A stretch of 64,000 bases of DNA from RUG100 sp050953405 (lineage in GTDB: Bacteria > Bacillota > Clostridia > Peptostreptococcales > Anaerovoracaceae). Where the stretch lies: assembly GCA_050953405.1 (NCBI GenBank), contig JBMNMP010000001.1:372001-436000 (forward strand). The letters run 5' to 3'. The notes beneath the pieces are model-generated. The model was given only the letters and a program-made list of their open reading frames with translations. It had not been told where the DNA came from and ran no database searches. The position numbers and the translations under genes are program-made. Below, one piece after another: positions 25,675 to 34,308 of the stretch. The stretch's first letter is position 1. Each line of letters opens with the position of its first letter.

Positions 25675-26646
25675 ATGAGCTTGACTACAGAAGAAACACA
25701 GAGAAATTCGCAGATGATGTCATCTGTGATCGACAATATCGAGACCGTAATGCTGGGCAAGAGGGAGGTCGTGGAAATGACCGTGCTCTCGCTGGTGTGC
25801 GGCGGACACATCCTGCTGGAGGACGTGCCCGGCGTGGGCAAGACCACACTTGTATCGACGCTGGCAAAGTCTATAGACTGCGGCTTTAGCCGTATCCAGT
25901 TCACACCGGACATAATGCCGTCTGACGTGACGGGATTCTCGATCTTCAATCAGAAGACGCGTGATTTTGAATTCCGGCCGGGCGCCGTGATGAGCAATAT
26001 GGTGCTCGCGGACGAAATCAACAGGGCTTCGGCGAAGACGCAGTCCTCGCTGCTGGAGGCCATGGAAGAACGTCAGGTCACCGTGGACGGACACACTTAT
26101 CCGCTGGAAGAGCCCTTCATGGTGCTGGCCACGCAGAATCCGCTGGAATCCTACGGTACCTATCCTCTGCCGGAAGCGCAGATCGACCGCTTTCTCATAA
26201 AGCTGGCCATAGGGTATCCGGATTTCGATCAGGAAGTAAAGATGATCGAGCTGGGCGACAAAGCAAAGAAGGAAATCAAACCGGTGGTCACCGGCAGTGA
26301 CATAAACAAGCTGAAAGAGGATGCCACCAAGATCATCGTCAGCGATGCGGTAGCCAGATACATAGTGGAGATCGTAACGGCTACCAGGAATTTCAGCGAC
26401 CTGCAGCTGGGCAGCAGCCCGCGCGGCGCGCTGGCACTCTACAACATGAGCAGAGTGTACGCGATGTACAAGGAAAGGAACTACGTCATCCCCGATGATG
26501 TCAAATACCTGGCACCGTTCATTCTGGGCCACAGGATAGCGATGACGCATGATGCCAAGGTGGACGGCAAGACTCCGCGCGGCATCGTGCAGACGATACT
26601 CAACAGCATCAAAGTACCCATGGGAGCGGAGGATTACAGAGCGTAG
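25675..26646 (+). CDS. MoxR-family AAA+ ATPase
   Basis: 323 residues. Walker A is EDVPGVGKTTLVSTL, Walker B VLADEINRASAKTQ, with sensor TQNPLESYGTYPLPEAQIDRF, all classical for MoxR. These ATPases act as chaperones in maturation of metal- or surface-associated complexes, nearly always next to a DUF58 protein, as here (4-base gap). It lies 25 bases after the methyltransferase gene. Confidence 0.93.
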   Translation: MSLTTEETQRNSQMMSSVIDNIETVMLGKREVVEMTVLSLVCGGHILLEDVPGVGKTTLVSTLAKSIDCGFSRIQFTPDIMPSDVTGFSIFNQKTRDFEFRPGAVMSNMVLADEINRASAKTQSSLLEAMEERQVTVDGHTYPLEEPFMVLATQNPLESYGTYPLPEAQIDRFLIKLAIGYPDFDQEVKMIELGDKAKKEIKPVVTGSDINKLKEDATKIIVSDAVARYIVEIVTATRNFSDLQLGSSPRGALALYNMSRVYAMYKERNYVIPDDVKYLAPFILGHRIAMTHDAKVDGKTPRGIVQTILNSIKVPMGAEDYRA

Positions 26647-26649
26647 CAG

Positions 26650-27873
26650 ATGAAAATCAGCAGTATAAGAAAAATAATATTCTGTGCCCTACTGATAGTC
26701 GTCGCTGCCATACCTGCGATATTCATCAACACCATATTTGGATATCTGCCGGTATTTGTGATCGCGCTGCTGATCGGAGGATCCTACCTGTATCTGCTGG
26801 GACTGAGGCGCACGCTGGAGTTTCAGGAGATGTCCGATCTGTCCAACTGCGTCAGGGGCAGCAGGATAGATTTCACAGTCGAGCTGCGGAATCGCTTTCT
26901 GTTGTTCTTCCCGAGGGTGGAGCCGTTCTTTTACATCTCCGATCTGTTCGGAGATGAGGACACGGTGACCTCCGATATCGTCACCCTGACGCCGCGGGAA
27001 GACCGCAGATTCAGTTTTGACGTTCGCTTTGACCATATCGGGACATACAGCGCCGGACTGAGGAAGGTCGTCATCCAGGATCTGCTGGGATTGTTTTCGA
27101 AGACCATTGAGAACAACGAGCAGTACACCGTCAGCGTGACACCGAAGATATACGATGTGGCGCAGCTGCCCATATCACGCACCGCGGTCACCGAGAGTGA
27201 CAAGATGCTGGTGCCCAATCCGATGGACAGCACGGACTACAACGGAGTCAGGGAATACGTGATCGGAGACCCGATCAAGAACATACACTGGAAGATCTCT
27301 GCGAGGACCGACAGCTATATGACAAAGCTGTACGAGAGCTATACCAATACAGGGATCTGCATCATACTCGATTTCCAGTCGCCGGAATATGATCCGGAGA
27401 CCATGATGAGCATATTCGACAGCGTGGTGGAGACCGGGCTCTCGATAGGGACTTATGCGGTCGACAATGGACTGGAGTCGGAGGTGACCTATTACGACAA
27501 ATATGGAGAGAAAATCAAATTCAGCACCTACGCAAGAGACAGTTTTGTTTCAATCGTAGAAAGCATGCCCAAAATACATAGCGGGGAGAAGGCGGATGTC
27601 TCGCTGGATATCCTCAGGGAAGAGGGGAATGCCCTCTATTCACAGGGAAACATCGCCATCTGCACTGCCAATATCACATATGACCTGGTGGAGACCCTGG
27701 TGGGCGTGAAGAACAGGAGGAAGAACCCCATGCTCTTCGCTATAGTACCGGACAAGCTGACGGATGATGAGAGGGCGGAATTTGTAAAGCCGCTGCATGC
27801 GCTGGACGATGCCAGGATCTCATATCATATCCTGGGCTCGGCCGAGGATCTGGAGGGAGGCAGAAAATCATGA
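26650..27873 (+). CDS. DUF58 domain-containing membrane protein
   Basis: 407 residues. Two N-terminal membrane helices (about 8-50) are followed by a beta-rich region and then the DUF58 core VREYVIGDPIKNIHWKISAR (near 205), continuing into a VWA-like fold. It is the standard partner of MoxR. It overlaps the next gene by 4 bases (ATGA). Confidence 0.88.
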   Translation: MKISSIRKIIFCALLIVVAAIPAIFINTIFGYLPVFVIALLIGGSYLYLLGLRRTLEFQEMSDLSNCVRGSRIDFTVELRNRFLLFFPRVEPFFYISDLFGDEDTVTSDIVTLTPREDRRFSFDVRFDHIGTYSAGLRKVVIQDLLGLFSKTIENNEQYTVSVTPKIYDVAQLPISRTAVTESDKMLVPNPMDSTDYNGVREYVIGDPIKNIHWKISARTDSYMTKLYESYTNTGICIILDFQSPEYDPETMMSIFDSVVETGLSIGTYAVDNGLESEVTYYDKYGEKIKFSTYARDSFVSIVESMPKIHSGEKADVSLDILREEGNALYSQGNIAICTANITYDLVETLVGVKNRRKNPMLFAIVPDKLTDDERAEFVKPLHALDDARISYHILGSAEDLEGGRKS

Positions 27874-29201
27874 GTTTTGCCAGATACCTCAGAAACAGCA
27901 TCTGGGACATGATCCTGGTGACTGTCATGATCTTCGCCATCAGCACTACGGTATTTTCGGGCTTCCACGTACCTCAGGAGACGGTGACTTCCTATGGGAC
28001 GACGATAGTGATATCGATCATTCTCACGGTGATCCTGACGCTGATCTTTTACGACCGGCGCAGCATCCTCATCGGAATGACAGCCTTCGTGATCGTCTTC
28101 CTGCTGATGATAGTGGTGCTCAGCAATACGACGGGGATGAACATCCTGCGAGACAGGGAGAGCAATCCATATCTGCACATAGTGCTGCAGGTGCTGGTGG
28201 CTCTGGCGGTATTCCTGCCCTCGAGGACGAGGATAGGAAATGCCATCATGTTCGTGGCCGGACTGATCGCGGTCTGCCTGGTGCAGTTCCTCTACGAGAC
28301 CAATCACGTTGTCTGCATGCTGCTCTTCATTCTCAGCGGAGGCGTGATGCAGATGTACAGGAACTATATATACAACATCATGCACTCGCGCACCATAAGG
28401 GTCGCTCAGGGCAGCTCCATACGGGTGTCCACGCTGGTTTGCCTGCTGGCGATCATCATCGGCGGAGGGCTGTTCTACGGAATAGTAAAGCCGATGGATC
28501 CGCCCAAAAAGGACTTGAAGATAATAACGAAATATATGTCGCTTGAGGTCCTCAAAAAGGTCGGCGTAGCCACTACACAGACCATCAGGGATCCCAACCT
28601 GACTACCAGCAACACGAGCGATCATACAAAGACGAGCAAACAGAAGGGCAAGAAGAAAGAAGATAATAATAAGAATTACGGCCGGGACAAGGCCAGACAG
28701 AACAAGAAAAAGAATCAGCAGCCGAAACACCTCAGCAAACACGGGCCCAAAGCATTCAAAAGCGTCCACTATTCGAAGACGATCCAGCTGATCTTCCTGC
28801 TGGCGATACTGATCGCAGCGGCGATCATCGCGGCCATACTGATAAAGCTGTGGCTGCGCAGAAGATGGTTCCGGAGGCTGCAGACGCACAGCAGGAGAGA
28901 ACAGATACAAATACTGTACATGTTCTATCTGAGAAAGTTCCGGCAGCTGGGAGTGAAAAAGTCGCCTGAAGAGACGCCGTATGAGTTTGCCCGCAGGGCG
29001 GAACCGCAGCTGTGGATCTTCAAGGAGGGATCCTTGGGGGTCAGTGAACTCGCAGACCTCTTCGTACGTTCGCAGTACGGGGGCGTAGAGCCCACGGCGG
29101 CTGAAGAAAGTGCATATTTGGATTTTCACAGGTATTTCTACAGAAACTGCAGGGAATATCTGGGGAAGTTTAAATATATATATAAGTTTTTTGTTTTATA
29201 A
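27870..29201 (+). CDS. Polytopic membrane protein with C-terminal DUF4129
   Basis: 443 residues. Six or so N-terminal membrane helices (about 10-215) precede an extracytoplasmic Lys/Asn-rich segment (about 245-300). A further helix IQLIFLLAILIAAAIIAAIL follows, then a cytoplasmic C-terminal domain with YLRKFRQLGVKKSPEETPYE and LADLFVRSQYGG typical of DUF4129. In related MoxR-DUF58 operons this position is held by a transglutaminase-like protein with the same membrane layout; here the Cys-His-Asp transglutaminase core is absent. A reduced version of that third component is the likeliest reading. Confidence 0.7.
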   Translation: MSFARYLRNSIWDMILVTVMIFAISTTVFSGFHVPQETVTSYGTTIVISIILTVILTLIFYDRRSILIGMTAFVIVFLLMIVVLSNTTGMNILRDRESNPYLHIVLQVLVALAVFLPSRTRIGNAIMFVAGLIAVCLVQFLYETNHVVCMLLFILSGGVMQMYRNYIYNIMHSRTIRVAQGSSIRVSTLVCLLAIIIGGGLFYGIVKPMDPPKKDLKIITKYMSLEVLKKVGVATTQTIRDPNLTTSNTSDHTKTSKQKGKKKEDNNKNYGRDKARQNKKKNQQPKHLSKHGPKAFKSVHYSKTIQLIFLLAILIAAAIIAAILIKLWLRRRWFRRLQTHSRREQIQILYMFYLRKFRQLGVKKSPEETPYEFARRAEPQLWIFKEGSLGVSELADLFVRSQYGGVEPTAAEESAYLDFHRYFYRNCREYLGKFKYIYKFFVL

Positions 29202-29219
29202 ATGAAAGCGAGGGAAAAC

Positions 29220-31199
29220 ATGAAAAACAAAAAGAAGCTAGTGTCTCTGATCACAGCTTTTCTGGTAGCAGTCGCTATGTTAGTGCCGGCTACAGTAAGC
29301 GCAGAAGAGACCACAACCTGGAAAGCTCCTACCGAACCTGTCAGGGTGAACGATAAAATCGTTAAGGTAGGTATGCATGCAGCGGCGAACACCACAGCGC
29401 TCTATCTGGGCGCGAACCTGGTCGCCGAAAGAGCCAGCGACTACCGTTCGATAACTTCGGCGACCACGCCGGAGGCCAAGTACGAGGCGGCCAAGGCGTT
29501 CACAAAGCTGGGCGTCTTCGGTACCGCACTGAACTCGAACCCGGATCCGTATCTGCTCAACTACCTTTACAACAGAGGCGTTGACGCAGGCGAAGTCAGC
29601 GGCAACAAGGTGGACGATGAGGTATATCTTTCATCAGTAGGAAGCCCGATGGCATCCGACACAACTATAGTACCTAGTCTGGGCACATCATACACGCTGG
29701 CAAGAAGACCTGATATAACTATGGATACTGCCGGCGGATATGACAGTCTGATTGCTCAGCTGCCTGAGAACACTAATGACTACGATTTCGACAGCTACGA
29801 CCCGATACAGCTGACATATGAAGCTAATAACCTCAACTCATTTGTCAACGATATGTACAGACTCTCAGAAGCTATGCTGAAGACCGGAAAGAAGGGCAGA
29901 TATGATAAGGATGACTACAATTCCTTCGATATAGCGCAGACGTATGAGAAATTCCTCAAGGGACTGCAGCTGTATGTCATTTCAGAACAGGCAAAGGGGA
30001 CCATACCGAAGAGGACAGTAGCCATAGTCGATCCTGAGAGCGGAGAAGACACTAACGGCGATTACGTTCCTGACAGATACAAGGTATACACCAGCAATCA
30101 GTCTATCGGTACAGCGGCATCAGTAAGGGCTGCTGAATACAGCGAGAACACTACCAACAATATCATAGATACAGAGAATATCAGCCCGACTGACGATACA
30201 TATTATGCTACAGTGGATCAGTTATGCAAGGCGGATGTGATCCTGGCAAGCGCAGGACAGACGACTCAGGAGTCAGAGCAGGCCTTCGTTGACAATCTGG
30301 TTGCTGCCGGAGCTACAAGTATCCCGAAGATCTACATGAACGATCCGGCAGGAATGTTCGGCATCAGGATGAACTCCTGCGAGAACATCATGGGTATCGC
30401 TTACTATCAGGGATTCATTTATCCTGAAGTCCTGAACCCGATACATGCAGCAATGTATGGATATCAGAACTTCTGGCATGTTGCTCAGGACAGCGACCTG
30501 GTATCTCTGGCAAACGCCAACTTCGAGGAAGCTTCCACACCGGCCAACGCAACTCCGGACGGCTATACTAAAGACGGCATCGATAAAGAGATCGATCAGG
30601 GCCTGGAGTACTATGCAAACCACGAAAGCCAGTTCAAGGGCACCAAGCTGGAACTGACCGACAACATCGACGTCTCGGGATTTGTCAAGAAAAACGTCTC
30701 CGCGGCATCCGTTTCCCGTATCGGCACCAAGATCTACAATGGAAAAGCAATCAAGCCGGCGGTGACCGTGAAGTACGGATCAAAGACCCTGGCCAATGGA
30801 ACTGACTATGTGATCGCATATACAAACAACGTGAAGCCCGGAAAGGCTACCGTAAAGATTTCAGGAATCGGCAGCTACACCGGCTCCAAGACGATCACTT
30901 TCAACATCGCACCTAAGAAGGGACTCATCAAGAAGCTGAGAAACGTGAGAACGCGCGGTATCAAGGTGACCTACAGAAAGGACACCCTGGCTTCCGGTAT
31001 GCAGATCAAACTGGGTACTAACAAGAGCATGACCAAGAACAGGAAGTATGTGACCGTCAGCGCCAAGAAGTATACAAAGACTATCAAAAAGCTGAAGAAG
31101 AAGACATACTATGTCAAGATCAGATCTTACAAGAAGATCGGCGGCAAGAAGGTCTATGGACCTTACAGTTCAGTCAAGAAAGTAAGAGTCAGAAGATAA
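29220..31199 (+). CDS. Secreted binding-protein-like surface protein with Ig-like and basic FnIII-like C-terminus
   Basis: 659 residues from the ATG at 29220 (GCGAGGG site; an ATG 18 bases earlier has none). A signal peptide (LVSLITAFLVAVAMLVPATVSA) is followed by a domain of about 450 residues with KADVILASAG and NPIHAAMYGYQNFWHV. These segments parallel those of the lipoprotein binding protein at the operon start (KKPDVVLYSN; NPSGVGDW...EAAWACDKF), so I infer a second, diverged class III binding protein. An Ig-like module follows (IYNGKAIKPAVTVKYGS), then a Lys/Arg-rich fibronectin-like module ending KKVRVRR. It has no lipobox, LPXTG or membrane anchor. It ends the importer operon before a terminator. 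Confidence 0.65.
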   Translation: MKNKKKLVSLITAFLVAVAMLVPATVSAEETTTWKAPTEPVRVNDKIVKVGMHAAANTTALYLGANLVAERASDYRSITSATTPEAKYEAAKAFTKLGVFGTALNSNPDPYLLNYLYNRGVDAGEVSGNKVDDEVYLSSVGSPMASDTTIVPSLGTSYTLARRPDITMDTAGGYDSLIAQLPENTNDYDFDSYDPIQLTYEANNLNSFVNDMYRLSEAMLKTGKKGRYDKDDYNSFDIAQTYEKFLKGLQLYVISEQAKGTIPKRTVAIVDPESGEDTNGDYVPDRYKVYTSNQSIGTAASVRAAEYSENTTNNIIDTENISPTDDTYYATVDQLCKADVILASAGQTTQESEQAFVDNLVAAGATSIPKIYMNDPAGMFGIRMNSCENIMGIAYYQGFIYPEVLNPIHAAMYGYQNFWHVAQDSDLVSLANANFEEASTPANATPDGYTKDGIDKEIDQGLEYYANHESQFKGTKLELTDNIDVSGFVKKNVSAASVSRIGTKIYNGKAIKPAVTVKYGSKTLANGTDYVIAYTNNVKPGKATVKISGIGSYTGSKTITFNIAPKKGLIKKLRNVRTRGIKVTYRKDTLASGMQIKLGTNKSMTKNRKYVTVSAKKYTKTIKKLKKKTYYVKIRSYKKIGGKKVYGPYSSVKKVRVRR

Positions 31200-31210
31200 G
31201 TTTTTTCAAG

Positions 31211-31240
31211 GACGGGGACAGGCACGACCTGCCCCCGTAT
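31211..31240 (+). terminator. Intrinsic terminator at the end of the importer operon
   Basis: ACGGGG-A-CAGG / CCTG-C-CCCCGT stem with one mismatch and a 5-base loop, followed by ATTGTTTT. A second small palindrome, TCACGA/TCGTGA (31248-31264), abuts the ribosome-binding site of the next gene. Confidence 0.75.
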
Positions 31241-31278
31241 TGTTTTATCACGAAAATATCGTGAGGAAAGAGAGTACA

Positions 31279-32499
31279 ATGTTAGAGGATCACATAACAA
31301 AAGAGGAAGCACTGGCGAGGATCCGGGCGGCCTGGCACGCAGAGCCGCAGATGGAGACGGTCAGCCTGCAGGAAGCTAACGGCCGCATTGCCGCGGAGGA
31401 TCACTTTGCGAAGTATGACCTGCCAGTGGTGCGTGCTTTGGGAATGGACGGCATCGCGCTCAACTTCGATCTCTTGGAGGATGGTATCCCGGATACTTCG
31501 GGATGGAAAAAGGGCCTCGAGTATGAACGTGCAGATACCGGCGATGACTTTGATGACAGGTATGATACCGTGCTGCCGATCGAGTGGATCAGCAGGGAGG
31601 GTTCCGGTATCCGCATTGAACCCAAAGGCGGTCCGGGCCTCGGAGGCGGACAGGGAGGTCCCCGGCTGCGGCGCGGCATGAATGTGCGCCCCTGCGGCAG
31701 CACCATCAGGAAGGGAGATCTGCTGCTGAGAGCGAATACGCGCATCTCTCCGCTGGAGATCGCAGCCCTGGCCACCGGCGGTCACGGCAGTGCAAAAGTC
31801 ATCAAAAAGCCGGTCATTTCTTTCATCCCTACGGGCAGCGAGCTGATCCCTGCGGGAGAGGTGCCCGGCCGCGGGCAGAACTTTGATGCCAACAGCCTGA
31901 TGGCAGGGGCCATGCTGCAGGAACTGGGCGCTGAAGTATTGAATTTCGGGATCCTGCGGGATGAGAAGGGATCCATCGGTGATATTCTGGATGAAGCTCT
32001 GGCCAAGAGCGATATCGTTCTCATCAACGGCGGTTCTTCAAAGGGGGAGGAGGACTTCAACAACCATATAATAGAGGAGCGCGGCAGGCAGTTGTTCCAC
32101 TGGGTGCGTGCGGTGCCCGGGAGACCCATGAATGCTTCTATGATAGACGGCAGGCTGGTCATCAACCTCGCAGGTCCGACCCTGGGTGCTTACTACGGGA
32201 TCGACTGGTGCGTGCGCGAACTGCTGAGCGACTGGTTCGGCATCAAGGTGCGCTGGGGAGCAGATACAGAGGTCATCCTGGACACTGATCTGCATACGCC
32301 GCCGATGTCGATGATCGTGCGCCTCACAGTCACCAGAGGAGAAGACGGCGAACTGCACGCCGCGCCGGGCGGAGGTCCGGTGAAGGGCCCGGGGCGTTTT
32401 CAGGCGGTACAGCCGGATGCCAACGCCATCTACATCACGAAAATCGGCGCAGAACCACCGGAAAAGGGAGACAGGATCACTGTGAGAATGGTAAGATAA
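31279..32499 (+). CDS. moeA: Molybdopterin molybdotransferase MoeA-like protein
   Basis: 406 residues from the ATG at 31279 (AGGAAAG site 8 bases upstream). MoeA layout: N-terminal segment QEANGRIAAEDHFAKYDLPV and ALGMDGIAL, then the MogA-like core PTGSELIPAGE, FDANSLMAGAMLQELGAEV and INGGSSKGEEDF, and a C-terminal beta domain. MoeA inserts molybdate (or tungstate) into adenylated molybdopterin. The classical SGGxSxGxxD loop reads NGGSSKGEED, within family variation. It fits the Mo and W enzymes elsewhere in the window. It stands between a terminator and the his promoter. Confidence 0.88.
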   Translation: MLEDHITKEEALARIRAAWHAEPQMETVSLQEANGRIAAEDHFAKYDLPVVRALGMDGIALNFDLLEDGIPDTSGWKKGLEYERADTGDDFDDRYDTVLPIEWISREGSGIRIEPKGGPGLGGGQGGPRLRRGMNVRPCGSTIRKGDLLLRANTRISPLEIAALATGGHGSAKVIKKPVISFIPTGSELIPAGEVPGRGQNFDANSLMAGAMLQELGAEVLNFGILRDEKGSIGDILDEALAKSDIVLINGGSSKGEEDFNNHIIEERGRQLFHWVRAVPGRPMNASMIDGRLVINLAGPTLGAYYGIDWCVRELLSDWFGIKVRWGADTEVILDTDLHTPPMSMIVRLTVTRGEDGELHAAPGGGPVKGPGRFQAVQPDANAIYITKIGAEPPEKGDRITVRMVR

Positions 32500-32508
32500 G
32501 AACAGGGC

Positions 32509-32538
32509 TTGACATGCAAACTGTTGTCAGGTTATAAT
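32509..32538 (+). promoter_or_regulatory. Strong sigma-A promoter of the histidine operon
   Basis: Perfect TTGACA (32509-32514), 18-base spacer, perfect TATAAT (32533-32538). Confidence 0.8.
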
Positions 32539-32544
32539 AGCACT

Positions 32545-32674
32545 TGACCGCGACACCGCTTTAATGCGATAAAGCGAAAAACGAGGGTCTGGAACCCTCT
32601 GAAAGCGGCGCGGAAAACAGCAAGTTTGAACAGGAAAAAATCAGTTCTGAATGAAATGCAGGAGAGGAATCGAA
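32545..32674 (+). promoter_or_regulatory. Structured his leader with alternative pairings
   Basis: A coaxial stem CCGCG (32548-32552)/CGCGG (32609-32613) plus CCGCTTT (32556-32562)/AAAGCGG (32602-32608) encloses a hairpin GAGGGT/ACCCTC (32583-32599). The same CGCTTTA segment can instead pair with TAAAGCG at 32570-32576. There is no run of His codons and no T-box signature, so control is neither classical attenuation nor a T-box. The class is unknown to me. Confidence 0.45.
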
Positions 32675-34273
32675 GTGGCAAGGATGACAGATGATATAAG
32701 AGATGAAAAGATTTACCGCAGAGCGAATCTGAGGCCGGAGGAGATCGCGACGCTGGAGCTGCGCGGCTTGTACGAGGAGAACGGATATAAGAAATACAAG
32801 ATGAGCAAGTTCGAGGAGTACAGCCTCTATGCCAACAACCGGGATTTCCTGGTCGGTGACCATGTACTGACGTTCACCGACCTGGACGGCAGGCTGATGG
32901 CTCTGAAGCCGGACGTCACCCTGTCCATCATCAAGAACACCAAGCTGTCAGAGAGCGGCGTTGAAAAGCTCTATTACAACGAGAACATCTACCGTGAGAG
33001 CCGTGAGAGCAACAGCTTCAAGGAGATCGGCCAGATGGGCCTCGAGATGATAGGGGATTTCGGCGGGCGTGAGGTCGCCGAAGTAGTCGGACTGGCGGCG
33101 CAGAGCCTGCGCACTGTGAGCAGGGATTACATACTGGAGCTCTCTCACATGAGCTTTACCGAGGAACTGCTGCACACTATGGATCTCGATGAAGGCGTGT
33201 ATATGCACATCATCCGCCTCATCAGGGCGAAGAACCCTGACGGCATCCGCAAGGTGGCCGCGGAGGAGGGTCTGCCGCCATCGGCGGTCGAGAACCTCTG
33301 CGCAGTGACCGAGCTCTCCGGCGGAGTAGAAGAAACGATAGAAAAAGCCAGGAAGGTGGCCGTCAATAAGACCATGATGCAGGCGCTCGACGAGCTCGCC
33401 GCTATATACGATGACCTCAAAGAGCATGACAATGCAGACAACGTGGTCCTCGACCTCTCGATGGTCAACGACATCGATTACTACAACGGCGTCATCTTCA
33501 AGGGATATCTGCGCAGCGTGCCCACCAGCGTGCTTTCCGGGGGACAGTACGACAGGGCGATGGAGCTCTTCGGACGCAGGGCAGGCGCGATCGGTTTCGC
33601 GCTCTACCTCAACGAGGTGGCCAAAATCGACGAGGAGACCGAGGCCGAGAAAGAGGATGACAAACTGACCATAGCGCTCCCCAAGGGGAGACTGGGAGAT
33701 CAGGTTTATGATATACTTAGTAAAGGCGGCTACGACTGCAAGGCTTATGATGAGAAAAACAGAAAGCTGGTCGTCGAAAACGAAGAAAAAAATGTGAGAT
33801 ATATACTGGTCAAGCCGAGCGACGTCGCCGTATATGTAGAGCACCGTGCGGCCGATGTCGGCATCGTGGGCAAGGATATCCTCCTGGAAAACGAGCCGGA
33901 CGTCTACGAGCTGAAGGACCTCGGTATCGGGAAGTGCCGGATGTCTGTCGCCGCTCCCAAGGGATATGTCGACGATCCGGAAAAGACATTGAGGGTCTGT
34001 ACGACTTTCGTCAATGTAGCCAAAAAGCACTTTCAGGAGCAGAACCGCGAGATCGAGATCATCAAACTGAACGGCAGCATAGAGCTGGGCCCCATCGTAG
34101 GGCTGTCTGACGTTATCGTGGATATCGTGGAGACGGGAAACACCATCAGGGAGAACGGCCTCGAGGTGATCGATGAATTCAAAGACATCAGCGCGCGTTT
34201 CATTGCCAACAAGACCAGTTACAGGTTCAAGACCGATATGATCAACGAAATGGTCAGCAAGCTGGGTGAATGA
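32675..34273 (+). CDS. hisZG: HisZ-HisG fusion: ATP phosphoribosyltransferase with its regulatory subunit
   Basis: 532 residues from the GTG at 32675, chosen because AGGAGAGG ends 7 bases upstream. Residues about 1-320 are HisZ, a histidyl-tRNA-synthetase paralogue (FTDLDGRLMALKPDVTLSI, then GGQYDRAMELFGRRAGAIGF). After an acidic linker (DEETEAEKEDD) comes a complete short-form HisG (IALPKGRLGDQVYDILSKGG, RAADVGIVGKDIL, VDIVETGNTIRENGLEVI). HisG catalyses the first step of histidine synthesis and short forms need HisZ; here both are in one chain. It is the first gene of a his operon and overlaps the open frame upstream of hisC. Confidence 0.9.
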   Translation: MARMTDDIRDEKIYRRANLRPEEIATLELRGLYEENGYKKYKMSKFEEYSLYANNRDFLVGDHVLTFTDLDGRLMALKPDVTLSIIKNTKLSESGVEKLYYNENIYRESRESNSFKEIGQMGLEMIGDFGGREVAEVVGLAAQSLRTVSRDYILELSHMSFTEELLHTMDLDEGVYMHIIRLIRAKNPDGIRKVAAEEGLPPSAVENLCAVTELSGGVEETIEKARKVAVNKTMMQALDELAAIYDDLKEHDNADNVVLDLSMVNDIDYYNGVIFKGYLRSVPTSVLSGGQYDRAMELFGRRAGAIGFALYLNEVAKIDEETEAEKEDDKLTIALPKGRLGDQVYDILSKGGYDCKAYDEKNRKLVVENEEKNVRYILVKPSDVAVYVEHRAADVGIVGKDILLENEPDVYELKDLGIGKCRMSVAAPKGYVDDPEKTLRVCTTFVNVAKKHFQEQNREIEIIKLNGSIELGPIVGLSDVIVDIVETGNTIRENGLEVIDEFKDISARFIANKTSYRFKTDMINEMVSKLGE

Positions 34274-34308
34274 CCGGCGCGGCCCGAACCGCTGAAAGGA
34301 GAAATGTT

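Noticed and set aside
32545..32674. T-box or classical His attenuator before hisZG
   Set aside because: No AGNAGA, specifier loop or UGGNACCGCG element, and no run of His codons.
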